From NCBI GenBank assembly GCA_034008185.1, contig CM067082.1:129705988-129769987 (forward strand): a stretch of DNA of 64,000 nucleotides, in the 5' to 3' direction. Below, one piece after another: positions 1 to 13,230 of this stretch; within the stretch, counting starts at the first letter, position 1, and every line of letters starts with the position of its first letter. The notes under the pieces were generated by a model. It had not been told where the DNA came from and did no database searches. It saw nothing but the letters and a program-made list of their open reading frames with translations. The stretch is from Gorsachius magnificus (taxonomy: Eukaryota; Chordata; Aves; Pelecaniformes; Ardeidae). The position numbers and the translations under genes are program-made.

Positions 1-2157
1 GTAGCATAAACACTCAAACATCCTCAATACAGTGGAAATACGGTTCCCCCAATTCAAAAAAGGAGTAGAATCACAAAAGGTGAAAGACAACAAAGGTAAT
101 CAAGTGATGGGTTTGATTTAATCTCCCTTCATCAGAGGAGAGGTTAACTGATTTATCATCTTCAGTTTGAACAACAGACAGCTGAGGGGAATATGAAACA
201 GGTTGTAATATAGGGAGTAGAATGGAGAAGATTAAGAAGTGGAACAATTCAAGAAATAAAGGGCATTAGATGGACTCCTTAGTAGGTTTAAAGTAAATGA
301 AATTAGGTAGTGATGAACCCAAACCTGGATGGACTAAAAGAATGGTTACACAAATTAGTAGATTAAAAATACCTATCATGGGCTATAATACAGATATAGT
401 TTCTCCTCAGAAATTCCCTGAAACACTGAGTTCTGGAATTTGAGGAGATAAACTCTGTGCCCCACTTGTTCACTTCTCATGGTCTTTCTTTGCCATTGGC
501 CACTGTCAGGTATAGGATAGTAGGTTAGCCTTTGATCTGAATCAATATGGTTATTTCTATATTCTTATGAAAATACATTTTTCTACAAAAGAATTTAAAA
601 AAAATGGGTAAACATGTTTCAGACAACAGAAAAGAAACGGAGCATTTCTCTCTTCCACTGCAAAAAAGGAAGAGCTAAATCCAGAAAAGACAGAGCAGCT
701 GATGTATAAGGGAAAGAATGCAGGAAAAAGAATTCATCAGACTGTCCAAAAAATTTCAGAAACCAGCCACCTAAGAGGAAAGCAGAAGGCAAGAAAATCA
801 ATGGAACAGTCAGTTACTAAAATGTGACTAAAAGGCATACCATGTAAATCTGTGGGCCTTGGCCAAATATCATACAATGAATATCTTAACTGGCAATGTA
901 TTGGAACACATAGAGGTTTCACAGATTTTGACAAAACACTTCAAATGCAAATTAAGTTATAGTATTTATCCAATAGCTGATGCATTTTTTAATGATCTAA
1001 GAGGAACAGTTTAGGACTTTTTAGGTTATTTTATTCCTTAGTGTAGTGAAGAATGAGCACAGAGATAATTCTTTCTTGAGAACACAACCGAAGTAATGTG
1101 ATGATATGCTGTAACTTGAAGTGTTTTAACACCGAATGATGACAGTTTGTACTGTAATTCCCACTGCTGTATTGTAGTAAGAAATACCCAAAAAGCATGA
1201 CTGAGTACAAAAAAAGTAACTTTATGCCACTTTCATGACCTTTTATGTCTTTTTGATAAAGGAAGTTAACACGTGAACCATTTTGGGGACAGTTAAACAA
1301 GATCTTCAAGTAAACTACTGTTTATATAGAAAAATCTTTCCCAGTCCAGACTAGATTAGGTTTAAACAGGGAGAAGTTTCCTTGTCACGGTTCCAAATCC
1401 CTTTTCACTTAACACTTGGCCCAAATGTTCCCTTTCTGTCAGATCTAGGGTGACACTGTTGATACTCTTCTGCCATCATCTTTATCTTTTAGATTTTGTT
1501 CTTTTTTCTTGATGTTTTACTATGTATACAGAGTTGCATGACTCCATTAATTTAAGACCCAGAGATTGTTTTTGTTAGATCAGTGTCTATGGAATTTCAT
1601 TCCACTCCCTGATTTCACTTCTGCCCAAACTTTTGCCATGTGCTCCTTTTTTCTAGTACTGTCCTATTGTATTAGCTGCCTTGTTATACACAGGACTCCA
1701 ATTGCCCAGCGTTTTTTCAGAACTACTCCTTCCAAATCTTTCTTCTCTTTTTAGCACCCCTTATGGATCATTCTCTGGCTCAGAACAATTCTCGGCTGAT
1801 TAATACATGTTCCTGTCCCAAATTTTCTTTCCATGTATAAATGTTAACAGAAAGTACAGTGCTTTATAGCACTTCCTCTATTTATCTGCAACAAAATGTA
1901 AAAATTAGACTTCTGGTCCCAAAAAATTAGAAAAAAAATGTGTAAATTCTTGATTTACAATATGTCTACACTGCCCAATCTGTTGTAGGACCAAGTCAAT
2001 GTACCAAATACTATTTTTCTCAGAACTGAATTTGACTTAGAAAGTTGTAACTGGATAAATGCCATGAGAAATAAAGCAAAGCTCTACTGTTACTCTGAAA
2101 TGTGATGATCCACCCCTGAAAAGAACACCCATAATAAAGTAAAATCAACTGATAGAT
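1..2157. other. AT-rich non-coding DNA, no gene seen
   Basis: I see no gene, RNA or recognisable repeat here. The open frames on both strands are short (under about 95 codons), have low-complexity or unremarkable composition and match no family I know. The stretch is AT-rich with frequent stops in all frames, as expected for avian intergenic or intronic DNA. Confidence 0.6.
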
Positions 2158-2235
2158 ATGTTTTGACTCGATGATCTTAAAGGTCTTTTCCAACCAAATG
2201 ATTCTGTGATTCTATGACTCTGTGATTCCATATGC
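2158..2235 (+). mobile_element. CR1 LINE 3'-end fragment
   Basis: The segment reads as the extreme 3' end of a CR1 in sense orientation. A block of the form GATGATCTTAAAGGTC is followed by TTTTCCAACC, and it finishes in degenerate ATTCTGTG/ATTCTATG octamers, the diagnostic avian CR1 tail. Only about 80 bases are recognisable, so it is a strongly 5'-truncated copy. It carries no coding capacity. Confidence 0.85.
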
Positions 2236-5200
2236 CATTTACTTTGAGAAGAGAATTACATTTTCACGTGTGTTCACTGTGTATGTACCATGAGAAAGCT
2301 CTAATCTCAATCTGGGCCTCTGGTCACAAGTTAGTATTAAAATACTAATCAATAAAGTAGCCTGTAGAAATCCTTTGGAAGAATATGTACAGTACAGCCA
2401 AAGAAAGAGTAATAATAAAACCAGTTATTACAACCATCTTTTATTTGCTCTTATATATTATTCTAAATATTGCAGTAAAATAGTTTGGCTTTAATTAAGA
2501 CATCAGTTAGATTCATTTATAATGGAATAGGATTGAATTCATGGATCTTGGAATATTAACAAGTAAAAAAATGAAGTTTTTCCAGATACTATAGATAACA
2601 TATCTGGTTGATGTTATAGCTGTTGTCAGTGATTAGACAGCAGCCTTGATCCTGGTCAAAAGACACATACTAAAGTGAAAAGTTCTTCCAACCAACAATC
2701 AGAGAGTTTTGCTAACCTTTTCTTAGCAGGAAGTCACTCTTTGCATATCTTAAGTGGATCACTTTACCCTGTGTCTTTGTTTACTTTATAAGGATCAGAT
2801 ATTTCCATTCACTCTAGTGAGGAGGATAAAAAGGGTGAAATACAGAAGTGGTTTGTAAAGTACTTTCAGAAGTACTGTCAAAACTTGACATGAAGTGCTT
2901 TTAAACAGAAAACAGCAAGCAAATGAGTTACTAATCTCAAATCTCTGTGTGTATAAGATGACAGCTTCTGTCTGCCCCTTGGCTTTGCTTCCAAAATTCT
3001 TGCCTGATGTAGATGGCAAGAACCTCTCCAATTGTGCTCTTTGGCTGTTCCTTCTGAAGCTGTCAGGCCCATCACATTTCAGTGTTTTTCCTCTGTTTTC
3101 TATACATTGTGCAAGTGTAAGCTTGCTATGGGGAATCAGAGCGGAGGCAGCTGTGCAGCAGAATAAGCCAGCTACATCAAGAATAAGAGAGAGAAGGTCA
3201 GGAAAGAAACTCTGGAGGATCTTACAGTCCAGATTACATCATGGGGATTGAGGGACCAGACCAAATGCTGTGAAGCCCAGCCAGCTCCATCGTGTCTCTG
3301 AGAACATTCTTTTGGGTTACATTCAAATTTTGCAGCCAGAGCTTTCATGTTTTCTTCCCTCCAAATAACTTTATTACCATGAAGTACCAAAAGCTGAACT
3401 GCCTCACATCATCCATGACATGTAAAACTAAAGACTATATGAATTTTGCACGGGGAAAGACATGAGCTTTATTGGGACTCCTCTTAGTCTCACTGTGTTG
3501 AAGACCATAGCTTCCTTTGTTGCGTGCTTCCAGCATGAAAATAGAGTTCTAGTTTGGAAAAAATACTGCTATACAGCTACTGTATCAAGGGCTATTATAG
3601 TCAACAAAATTCTTAACAAAAAAAAAAAAATAAATCCTTCTAATATATAAGTTATTCCACCAAAATCATTAGCTTCCATATTGCTGTAGTTTTGGACTGC
3701 AACCCTGAAGCAGGTGCTTGTCCAGTGGGACAAGTGAAGAGAAACCTATACTCTGAGATAGATCCATTGGAATTCTAAATCCTTGCACACTGGGTTGAAA
3801 AATCACCTTTTGAAACATAACTGCTATAAAAGCTGTAACGTATGCCCTGCAAATTTGATATTGATTCATTGTGTTCTATGCAAATGTGAATGCAAGATTC
3901 TTTTTGTCCTTATGAATGAGGTAGCTAATCTCTACCACAAATTGAATTCTTTTTTTATTAGCTCAGACTGTAATTACCACAAACAAAAAATGTTGTCAGT
4001 CCAAGAGAGATTAACTTTCTCACACAGAATATCTGACATCTGACATCTTTGCTGGAAATAATCTCATTTGTTCTTACAGTTTTTATTTGCTTCTGTTACC
4101 GTTTCATTTTGGCAAGCAGATTAGTTTTATAGGTATATGGAATAACATTTTCTCTTTTGTCTTGTAGTTGTGCACTTGGCTTTATATGGTAGCTATATTC
4201 ACATATAAAAGCATTCTGCAAAGATTTAATCCAATATTAATGTAAATTTGTTTTGCAATTTAGTATTTGTAAGAGATTGTTCTTAATGTATGCAAATCCA
4301 TTATATATATTAAATACTCCACTTTGGCAGATTTCCTTAAATGAGCCACTGGATGAGGCTTATAATGAATGTCCTGGAAATGCAGCAGAGATGCAAAGGC
4401 ACATTATGAAGTGAATAATTCAGAAAATGCATTCTTGCTTAAATTGGCATTTTAAATGTCATTTCAATCATCTTATATGTAATTTTAAAAGCCTCCTCCT
4501 TCTTGAATTCTCTATTTACAAGGGCCCTGTCAATCATGACCTGTATTGCAGGGTGGGAGACTGCACCAGTGTCGGGCTGTTCTAATTTCCTCTAAGCCAC
4601 GTTCTCCACCCCCACAGGGAGCACAAGTTTTCATAAATGCCAATGTGCATTTGTATTCAATACTGCAAGGACATTTCTCCCATTGATTTCCTTCTGTGTG
4701 TGAGTGTGAGCAAGAGAGGCGGGGGTGGTGGGGCAGTTCTTCAACTCTTCATATGCTACCTAAGATTCCCTGTTCCAGAATTAAATTACAGAGAGATCCA
4801 TAATATACGTTCAGTCACTACAATGGCTCCCTTAGGGCTCTTGTTACTAATGGCATAGGCTCATTTGTGAAGATTTTCATGCAGCTTGCTTGAAAGGGCC
4901 TCAGCAATCCGCCACTTTTGAACAAATTACAGGCCAACAATATGCTCGCCAAAGGGGTTGCTTGGCGTGGAACAGGTTATTTAGCCCTATTTGGCTGGGA
5001 GAGAGTACATCGCGAGAGCAGAGGAGAGTAGGAAGACGGGAAAAGCAGTGATCTGTGAACAATGGGGAGGGGGGAAGAGTAAGCAACAACATAAATGAGG
5101 TGTTTACACTTTTTAACTATGAAAATAAAGCCTTGGCAATTAAAAGGCAGCTTCTGGAATAAACCTATTCATGTCAAGTGTATGTGGCTTTAAAACGCTT

Positions 5201-8122
5201 TTGGAGGAAAGAAGCTTGTAACGTATTATTTCGTTTGTATCAGGAAGGAAGATTCCCTTCCCTCAAGTCTTCATTCTGTCCATGTGGTTTGTGGATTGTA
5301 AGTCATGGTGTGTTCCTCCCCCAGGCAACTGAGGAAATTAGAGAGGATGCATTGGGTGTTTCTTTATGATTGCCTCACCAAAAGGCAATAAAGCTCCTGC
5401 AGCATGTTGAATTACAAAAAAAAGAATACATGTTCCAACATCTTAGCAACAATCTTAATTCTTCCTTCCTGGCAAGATTCATCCCCCAAGTCCACTTCTT
5501 AGGCTTTCTACAAGGACAGTCATTAGGGTCTATCCTGTCCAACCTCAGTAAGGATCTTGTGATATCTCTCCTTTTTCTTCTGTGCACTTAGGAACATTTG
5601 GCTTTGTGTAGTTTCCCTGTTGCATCCACTGATGTCAAATGTTTGGAGACGGAGAACTGAAACTATTTTCCTCCACCTGTTGACTGCAGGTTATGGTGGG
5701 AAGGCTGTCTTCTCTTTCACAGGTCATGATGGGGAGAGTAACAGCAAAAGAAATCTTTGGTCACTCCACCAGAAAAGTTGTCAGCTGACAGAGAGATTTC
5801 ATTTTCCTGTTAAGACTCCCTCTTGTCTCCTAAACAAAAATTATACTCGCATTTGGATATTAGATTTAATAACTGCTCTTTTATGTCTGTGTTTACAGCT
5901 TTTCTTTTCTTTTTTTTTTTTTTCAGATATTAGCAGACAGAAGGATTAAAAGTTTATTTATCAGGCCCAACAGTTGCAGACACTTAAAATCCTTTATCTT
6001 TCTTCTCACACTGTATCCAGCAAGAGCTCAGCACGCCACACAGGTGAACAGTGTGTGTGGAGACAGTTAATTCTTGTGTTACTGGTATATTGGAAGCTCA
6101 GCCAGAGTTCATTTAAATTTTCCTAGCTACAGGATTGCTATATAAACAGATGGTGAATATACAGAAGTGAGAAGTTAGTTACATCAGGGTTGAAATGTAG
6201 ACTCTATCTATAGGTGCATCTTTAGTCCATGTACACTGATGGGCACGACCATGGTCATTTTCTGAAAATTCAAGTAATCTTTCCCTCACATACAGAATTT
6301 AAACATATTTGAAGTCTTTTACCTCTATACCTAGACTTTGGACCTTGACCCAATAAAGCACTTAAGCATCTGTTTAACCAGGAGGGCAGTCCCATTAGTG
6401 TAGAGAGTGCCTGTACAGATATTTGCCTGCATAAGGCAGAACACAGAAAAATGTAGGCCACCTCTGAAACCAAGCCCTTTATGTTAAAATAGATTTTATT
6501 AAAGCAATTATCAGTGAAATCTGACTTACAGAACCACTCAAGGGAGCTACAAAAAATTGGCTGCCAACATATGTTCTCTGTTAATGAAGACAAAGCAGTA
6601 CTGTACTCAGCTCCTTGGAGATAATTTTGGGCAGTGCATTAAAACAGTAGGTTGCCTATTAAAGGTGGTTTCTTTTAAAACTGATTGGGACAGTTTAAAC
6701 CAAATTAATTTCATTAAATGTGCTATGATTTTTGCTGTTATTTAACATTTCAAGAATGTCAATAAAATTTTGGGGTGTAGAATGAAATGAAAAATCCCAG
6801 AAACTGCTGTCTGTTTAGCATAAGGGGTTGAGGTGTAAAAGGGTCAAGTTCAAGAAATGTCTTTGTCTAGTCAGCAAGGCAGCTCTCCATAGAGAACAAG
6901 AACCTTTGGCATCCACGTTCCTGATTTATCTCACTCAAATAATCTGCAACATTCAGATCTTTCACCTCCTCCTCTTCTCAAACCAAAAAAATATGTTTAA
7001 ACAAATTTGATTTTAATGCAGAACAACAAATACATTTAAACCTTCTACATTTGCTGTAAAATTGAATCGTCATCCTCCAGGCAACATTAAACTCTAGCAA
7101 AATTTTCATTCACTAATGCAATAAACATAATTGTACCATATGAAGGACAAATGCATATTTAGGTAATGTGTATATGGTACTTTGTAGGCAGAGGCAAGTG
7201 ACCTCTGCCTGCACTTTGTGCTGGCCAGAAGCCAGGTGGATGTGATTAGCATAGTGTTGAGCCAGAATCTGCACTAATAAAGCTTCCTGATTGTAGAGGC
7301 TGTTACTTGGGCTTAGTTCCATACTAACGATGCTTGCAGAGCTTCTGGTTACATCTGTGTTAGTGTTTTAGTTCAGAGTATGAATGTACTTCTGAAATGA
7401 ATGTCCTGATCATCTCTGCTCATTGTGCTTTGTATCACATCCATGAGCAGTCTCTAAGCACATGAACTGGGCTTATTTTTGGATGAAATGAAATGGGAAG
7501 GTCTGACCTCAGAACGCACTGAAAGCAGTGCAACTGCTACGGAGCATTCAGTTTACAGGGTCAGACCAGAGGTAGTATGAAGTAATGTACCCTAAACTGT
7601 GTATAGTATGGACATCAAGTCCTCAGCACCAAGTGTTTTGCTCTGCAATTCTGCTTATGTTCAGCCTATTTGTTAATGGAGTGAGTGGCCCACTCCTCAC
7701 AGTCAGGTATATGTAGTCTGTTGTGGGCCATGGAAAGGGAAGAAAAATAATGTAAATCATCATTACATTATAATGAAGAAACATAAGTTAATGATGCAAA
7801 GCAGAATATATTTAAAATAGTCAACCAGTGTGGGCTTGGCCAGAGGAAGAAAACCTTAAATGCAATTTGATGTTCAGTTTCTCCTGTTTCTTTGCTGGTT
7901 TTCTGCTGTCTCTGTTCTTTCTCAGATTGTCCCCAACCATTTGGGTCACTGAGTGAGATGACTTTGTATCCCAGTGGAACAGACACTGAAAGCTATTTCT
8001 GGTGACACAGTACTTACCTTTTTGGCTCTCTTTGGTCAAAACAGAGAACAAAATTGTATCACTGTTGTATGATGTCAAACAGCTCTAGTAATGATACCCT
8101 TTATAACAATGAACTAATTATA
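2236..8122. other. Non-coding single-copy DNA
   Basis: No gene is supported. It contains an A-run at 3618-3630, a short tandem repeat of the heptamer ATCTGAC at 4031-4048, and a pyrimidine tract at 5900-5924 that ends in CAG. The last resembles a splice acceptor, but no recognisable exon follows. The sub-region around 4500-5095 is less AT-rich than its surroundings and is listed separately. Confidence 0.55.
4500..5095. promoter_or_regulatory. Candidate conserved non-coding element
   Basis: This stretch has visibly more balanced base composition than its flanks, shows no repeat-family signature and has no convincing reading frame. It carries a near-CArG box CCCTATTTGG at 4985-4994, a SOX-like ACAATGG near 5058-5064 and a G-rich tract near 4719-4734. 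Those motifs are short and could be chance. The call is inference from composition only; an alignment across birds would be needed to establish it. Confidence 0.2.
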
Positions 8123-8245
8123 AAACCATGAAATCATTTAGGTTGGAAAAGACCTTTAAGATCATCAAGTCCAATCATTAACCTAGCACTGCCCAGTCCG
8201 CTTCTAAAACTTGTCCCTAAGCACCACATCTACATGTCCAGACAT
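8123..8245 (-). mobile_element. CR1 LINE 3'-end fragment
   Basis: On the plus strand the block TTTAGGTTGGAAAAGACC, then ATCATCAAGTCCAA, then ATTAACCTAGCACTG is the reverse complement of a CR1 3' terminus. The subfamily is distinct from that of the long copy at 10.15 kb, which has GGGTTAGAAGGGACCC instead. The octamer tail on the low-coordinate side is degraded to CATGAAATCATT. It resembles the 3' end of the copy at 31.67 kb. No coding capacity. Confidence 0.85.
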
Positions 8246-8405
8246 CTATTTTATGAAGTAGGAAGTGTAGAAATATGTCTTTATCTTCACGACCTATAAA
8301 AGCATTCATCAAAAGGACGCTTCAAGTGATTAATAAAGATGTTTGGAGGTTGTTCTTCACTACTTAGTTATATTTAGAAATAGTGCCTGGATACAAGTTG
8401 CTTGC

Positions 8406-8545
8406 TAGGGGAAAATCTATCTCATAGATCATAGAAAGAATAACATAGTTCATATGGTTCACTCTCTGGCTTAAAGCAGAACTAACATGGATTATGTTGC
8501 TCAGCCTTGCTCAGTCAATTTTTGAATATAATCAAGATTAGAGCT
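8406..8545 (-). mobile_element. Old, diverged CR1 LINE fragment
   Basis: A diverged CR1 tail (TCATAGATCATAGAAAG) is followed by AAAGCAGAACTAACATGG, GTTGCTCAGCCTTG and TTTTGAATATAATCAAG. These match in order the minus-strand CR1 3' region seen in cleaner form at 27.3 kb and 10.2 kb. Divergence is high, so this is an ancient copy. It lies about 160 bases from the preceding CR1 fragment in the same orientation but appears to be a different subfamily, so I treat them as separate insertions. Confidence 0.6.
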
Positions 8546-10149
8546 CTCTATGAAAGCTCTGCTTCAATTATATTTTTAATTTTTATGGGTAATATCAGGG
8601 TTTTTCTTATGTTATTGTAAATGTTAAACTTCCTCTGAAAATAAAGACTGCTGTAATGAAGGCTAAGGTTTGTTGGTGTTTTTTTTTACTGTCTAGGATT
8701 TTTTACTGCCTTGTGCTTCTAACACTTAGATAATGCAATGTTAATGAAATTATTTCCAGAGATTCTAGAGTTGCTAAGTATTGTATAGAAGACCACAAAT
8801 TTTGTTAAAAGAACATTATGAAGTTTGAAAATTCAAAAATCCAAAACTCCAGAAATGCCAAAATTAAGGCTGATCTACAACTTTAATTTAGACTCTTACC
8901 TTTAAATATTTATTTAAAACCTCATGCATCACTAGTAGCCATCCTGGAAGCCTTGTTTACTTCATTATCATTTTACCAGCCCAGCAATGGACTTTTATGA
9001 GCTTAATTATTGTTATTACATTCATAACTCATAATTCAGCTAATGTTTCACAATCAATATAGTTTTTACCTTCAGAAATCTTTTTTCTCTGTTGGATATG
9101 CATATAAGAAGGGAAAGAAGACTTTCACAAATGAGAAAAGTGAGGCACATTTGGGCTATTTTTTCATTTTGCTCTATTACTGTACTCCTCATTTTCTGGT
9201 CATTTACTGAATCCACACCTTGCTCTGTTATGCCTACCTACTCTGGGCCTTGTACCTGGTTCCCCACAACTAGAGGTAAGCTTCTCCCTTCTTCTGTCTG
9301 CCTGTGCTGTAAAGTAAATGCGCTTTGGGAAAACAAGAGAAAAGCAAAAGGATGGAGGGAAAGAAAACACTTGAATCTTGTGTATTTGGATAAGGTTCCC
9401 AGCGTCTTCACTTGGTGCTGCAGTTGCTCCTCCTAGCTGGAGTGAACACTTACAGATGCAGTAGCATCTGGGGCTCTCGAGCCACAAGACAGAGTAAGTC
9501 CAGTTACTCTATATGGGATTGTTGGTTTTTACTGATGCTGGTTTTGTTTTGGTTTAGGTTTTTTTTTATTTTATTTTTTCTATAGAGGGCTTGAATATAC
9601 TTAGGCAAATTTAAATGTGAAAAGATGAGCTGGAAGATTTTTTTTTTCTAAAACAACAGCCAGTTTTAAAAAAAGAAGTTATCAGTCTAACAGCTGTACA
9701 GCCACAAGAATCCATGAGAAAGGAGAATTTAAAATCTCTAGTTTTTAAAGTGGATTTCAATGCATTGCAAAAACACAAACATGATAAAATTTCCATTTTA
9801 TCAAGTACAAATCACATGAAAGTTCTTTCCTCTAGAGAGCTGATGCAAACATTTGTTAACAACGAATGTGTGTTAAAGCACATAAAAATATGAAAGCTTT
9901 CACGGAAATAAAACCAAGTCCTGTTGCAAAATGGAACAAATAGACACACTCAAATTTTATATCCTTATTAAACAGGTACAACCACTTTTGACAAGCCATT
10001 TCACTGAACCCACTAGATTGCTTGCAGGCTAATGTAAAGCATTGTTTGAGTGAGAACAGACACATTTATCCTCAGCTTTCTACTCTTTTTTTAAGTACCC
10101 TAATGACATACCAGACATTCTTAAATCTTGTAAATAGTAGGTACCTTAG
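8546..10149. other. Non-coding flank of the long CR1
   Basis: AT-rich sequence with T-runs (for example around 9550-9580 and 9638-9648) and no gene or repeat family that I can support. It contrasts sharply in composition with the GC-richer CR1 that begins at about 10150. Confidence 0.55.
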
Positions 10150-10170
10150 AAATCATAGAATCATAGAATG
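10150..10170 (-). repeat. CR1 3'-terminal octamer repeat
   Basis: On the plus strand two copies of AATCATAG followed by AATG form the reverse complement of the ATTCTATG-type tail. In CR1 this short microsatellite-like 3' end is thought to be what the element's reverse transcriptase recognises when it primes on target DNA. It fixes the orientation and the 3' boundary of the long CR1. Confidence 0.85.
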
Positions 10171-10240
10171 TTTTGGGTTAGAAGGGACCCCTAGAGGTCA
10201 TCTAGTCCAACCCCCCTGCAGTGAGCAGGGACACCACTAA

Positions 10241-13228
10241 CTACATCAGGTTGCTCAGAGCCCCATCCAACCTGGCCTTGAATGTTGCCAGGGATGGGGC
10301 CTCCACCACCTCTCTGGGCAACACGTTCCAGTGTTTCACCACCCTCGTTGTAAAGAATTTCCTCCTTATATCCAGTCTAAACCTACCCTGGTTTAGTTTC
10401 AAACCATTACACCTTGTCCTGTCACAGCTGGCCCTACTAAAAAGATTATCCTCATCTTTCCTATAGGCCCCCTTTAGGTACTGAAAGGCCGTAATCAGGT
10501 CTCCCCGCAGCCTTCTCTTCTCCAGGCTGAACAACCCCAGTCCTCTCAGCCTGTCCTCATAGGAGAGGTGCTCCAGCCCTCGGATCATTTTTGAAGCCCT
10601 CCTCTGGACCCGCTCCAACAGTTCCATGTCCTTCTTGGGCTGAGGGCTCCAGAGCTGGACGCAGTGTTCCAGGTGAGGTCTCACCAGAGCAGAGTAGAGG
10701 GGCAGAATCACCTCCCTCGACCTGCTGGCCATGCTTCTCCTGATGCAGCCCAGGGTACGGTTGGCCTTCTGGGCTGCCAGCGCACATTGCTGGCTCATGT
10801 CCAGCTTTTCATCCACCAGCACCCCCAAGTCCCTCTCGGCAGGGCTGCTCTCGATCCTTTCTTCCCCCAGCCTGTATTGATACTGGGGGTTACCCCAACC
10901 CAGGTGCACGACCTTGCCCTTGGCCTTGTTGAACCTCATGAGGTTCACACAGGCCCACCTCTCCAGCCTGTCCAGGTCTCTCTGGATGACATCCCGTCCT
11001 TCTGGTGTGTCAGCCGCACCACTCAGTTTGGTGTCATCGGCAAACTTGCTGAGGGTGCATTCGATCTCGCTGTCTAAGTCATTGATGAATATATTAAACA
11101 GCACCGGTCCCAGTATGGACCCCTGAGGGACACCACTCGTCACCAGTCTCCATCTGGACATCGAGCCATTGACCACTACCCTCTGGATGCGGCCATCCAG
11201 CCAGTTGCTTATCCACCAAACAGTCCACCCATCAAATCCATAGCTCTCCAATTTAGAGAGAAGGATGTTGTGGGGGACCATGTCAAAGGCTTTGCAGAAG
11301 TCCAGATAGATGACATCCATTGGTTTTCCCTTGTCCACTGATGCTGTCACACCATCATAGAAAGACACTAGGTTCGTCAGGCAGGACTTGCCCTTGGTGA
11401 AGCCATGCTGGCTATCTCGAATTATCTCCCTGGCCTCCATGTGCCTTAGCATAGCTTCTAGGAGGATCTGTTCCATGATCTTCCCAGGCACAGAGGTGAG
11501 GCTGACAGGTCGGTAGTTCCCAGGCTCTTCCTTTCTACCCTTTTTGAAAATGGGCACAATGTTTCCCTTCTTCCAGTCACCAGGGACTTCATCTGACTGC
11601 CATGACTTTTCAAATATCATGGAGAGTGGCTTGGCGACTACATCGGCCAATTCCCTCAGGACTCTGGGATGCATCTCATCAGGTCCCATGGACTTATGTG
11701 CATTCAGGTTCCTCAGGTGGTCACGAACCTGATCTTCTCCTACAGCAGGAGGGGTTTTGTCCTCCCGGTCCCCCTCATGCCATCCATCAACTCGGGTGGG
11801 GTGAGGAGAGAGGTTCCCAGTGAAGACTGAGGCAAAAAAGTTGTTGAGTACCTCAGCCTTCTCCTCATCTGCTGTTACCAGCTTGCCAGTCTCGCTCATC
11901 AGCGGGGGTATGCTTTCTTTAACCATCCTTTTCCGGCTGATATACCTGTAGAAACCCTTCTTGTTATTCTTTGCATCCCTAGCCAAGTTTAGCTCCAGCT
12001 GAGCCTTGGCCTTCCTGACCCCATTCCTACACAACCGGACCACGTCCCTATACTCTTCCCAGGATGCCTGTCCCTGCTTCCACTGCCTGTGCAGTTCCCT
12101 CTTCCTCCTTAGTTTGACCAGCATCTCTTGTCTCAGCCATGCCGGTCTCTTCCCTTCTTTGCCCGATTTCTTACATCTAGGGATCAAGAGCTCTTGCGCT
12201 CTGTGGATCACATCCTTAAAGATCTGCCAGCTCTGTTCTGTTCCCAGGTCTCTGAGGACCGTTTCCCAGGGAGTCCTTCTGACTATCCCCTTGAGGAGCT
12301 GGAAGTTTGCTTTTCTAAAATTCAGGGTCCTGACTATACTCTTTGTTCTTCCCGTTTCCCTCTGGAGTGTGAGCTCTACCAGCGCATGATCACTGCAACC
12401 CAAGCTGCCTCCGATCTTGACATTTCCGACGAGCTCACTTGCATTGGTGACCACCAGGTCCAGTATCGCATCCCCTCGGGTAGGGGTGTCTATTACCTGG
12501 CTTAAGAAGTTGTCCTCAATGCATTCGAGAAACCTGCTGGATTGCCTACAGCTTGCCGTGTTGGTTTTACAGTCCCCCAGCAGGACGAGAGCATGTGAGC
12601 ACGAAGCCTCCCGGAGCTGGAGGAAGAACGCTTCGTCAGTCAGCTCCTCTTGATCTGGTGGCCTGTAGTAGACACCAACCGCCAGATTCCCTTTGTTGCC
12701 TCTCTCTCTGATTCTTATCCATAAGCTTTCGACCTGCTCATGGCTACTCTTCAGGGCCAGCTCTTCACACTGTAATGATTTCTTGATGTAAAGGGCAACA
12801 CCTCCGCCCCTCCTTCCTCGCCTGTCCCTTCTGAACAGCCTGTAGCCATCAATAGCTACATTCCAGTCGTGGGATTCATCCCACCAAGTTTCCGTAATGG
12901 CGATCAGGTCGTAGCTTTCTAGCAGCACGATAGCTTCCAACTCCTCTTGTTTGTTTCCCATGCTGCGTGCGTTTGTATAGAGGCATTTCATATGAGCTGT
13001 CGGCCTCGTCACCTTCATAGCAGAACACCCCTCATTTACTTTGAGGTGTTTCACGGGCTTTTCTTTGTTGGCTCCTACTACCTCAGGAGCCTCCGGCTCA
13101 CCTCCGCCAGACTTCAACTTTTCTGCAGTGCCCCTGGCATACTGCTGGGCAACAGGTCCCTCTAACCCTTGCGTTTCATCCCCTAGCCTGTCGCTGGCAT
13201 GCCCAATAGGTTTCCCTTCCCCCTTCAC
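10241..13228 (-). CDS. CR1 ORF2 polyprotein: AP endonuclease and reverse transcriptase
   Basis: This 995-residue ORF2 is about the usual length for the family. It would nick target DNA and copy the element RNA by target-primed reverse transcription. The endonuclease occupies residues about 80-290: Asn86 in YTNAR, Glu113 in ITETWW, VYYRPP near 186-191, and Ser-Asp-His at 279-281. The GDFN-type motif is damaged: it reads GDCK at 218-221, so the Asn is absent and about seven residues seem deleted. The reverse transcriptase occupies residues about 430-800: NYRPVSL at 571-577, Asp643 in [16 protein letters not shown] at 698-704 and the FADD catalytic pair at 729-732, all intact. The Met shown at residue 1 would be a GTG codon (13226-13228). 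The frame is open upstream to a TGA at 13247-13249 without any ATG, and the first ATG is Met71 (13016-13018), just before the endonuclease. The stop is TAG at 10241-10243. There are no internal stops. Reverse transcriptase activity is plausible; autonomous mobility is doubtful. Confidence 0.93.
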   Translation of the reverse strand: MKGEGKPIGHASDRLGDETQGLEGPVAQQYARGTAEKLKSGGGEPEAPEVVGANKEKPVKHLKVNEGCSAMKVTRPTAHMKCLYTNARSMGNKQEELEAIVLLESYDLIAITETWWDESHDWNVAIDGYRLFRRDRRGRRGGGVALYIKKSLQCEELALKSSHEQVESLWIRIRERGNKGNLAVGVYYRPPDQEELTDEAFFLQLREASCSHALVLLGDCKTNTASCRQSSRFLECIEDNFLSQVIDTPTRGDAILDLVVTNASELVGNVKIGGSLGCSDHALVELTLQRETGRTKSIVRTLNFRKANFQLLKGIVRRTPWETVLRDLGTEQSWQIFKDVIHRAQELLIPRCKKSGKEGKRPAWLRQEMLVKLRRKRELHRQWKQGQASWEEYRDVVRLCRNGVRKAKAQLELNLARDAKNNKKGFYRYISRKRMVKESIPPLMSETGKLVTADEEKAEVLNNFFASVFTGNLSPHPTRVDGWHEGDREDKTPPAVGEDQVRDHLRNLNAHKSMGPDEMHPRVLRELADVVAKPLSMIFEKSWQSDEVPGDWKKGNIVPIFKKGRKEEPGNYRPVSLTSVPGKIMEQILLEAMLRHMEAREIIRDSQHGFTKGKSCLTNLVSFYDGVTASVDKGKPMDVIYLDFCKAFDMVPHNILLSKLESYGFDGWTVWWISNWLDGRIQRVVVNGSMSRWRLVTSGVPQGSILGPVLFNIFINDLDSEIECTLSKFADDTKLSGAADTPEGRDVIQRDLDRLERWACVNLMRFNKAKGKVVHLGWGNPQYQYRLGEERIESSPAERDLGVLVDEKLDMSQQCALAAQKANRTLGCIRRSMASRSREVILPLYSALVRPHLEHCVQLWSPQPKKDMELLERVQRRASKMIRGLEHLSYEDRLRGLGLFSLEKRRLRGDLITAFQYLKGAYRKDEDNLFSRASCDRTRCNGLKLNQGRFRLDIRRKFFTTRVVKHWNVLPREVVEAPSLATFKARLDGALSNLM

Positions 13229-13230
13229 AT

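Noticed and set aside
10557..10787. Minus-strand 76-codon frame in another phase inside ORF2
   Set aside because: Overlaps the reverse transcriptase C-terminal coding in a different frame and has no family signature.
10664..13165. Several plus-strand open frames of 60-137 codons between 10.6 and 13.2 kb
   Set aside because: They are antisense to the CR1 ORF2 and exist because the GC-rich coding strand has few complementary stops; no domain is visible.
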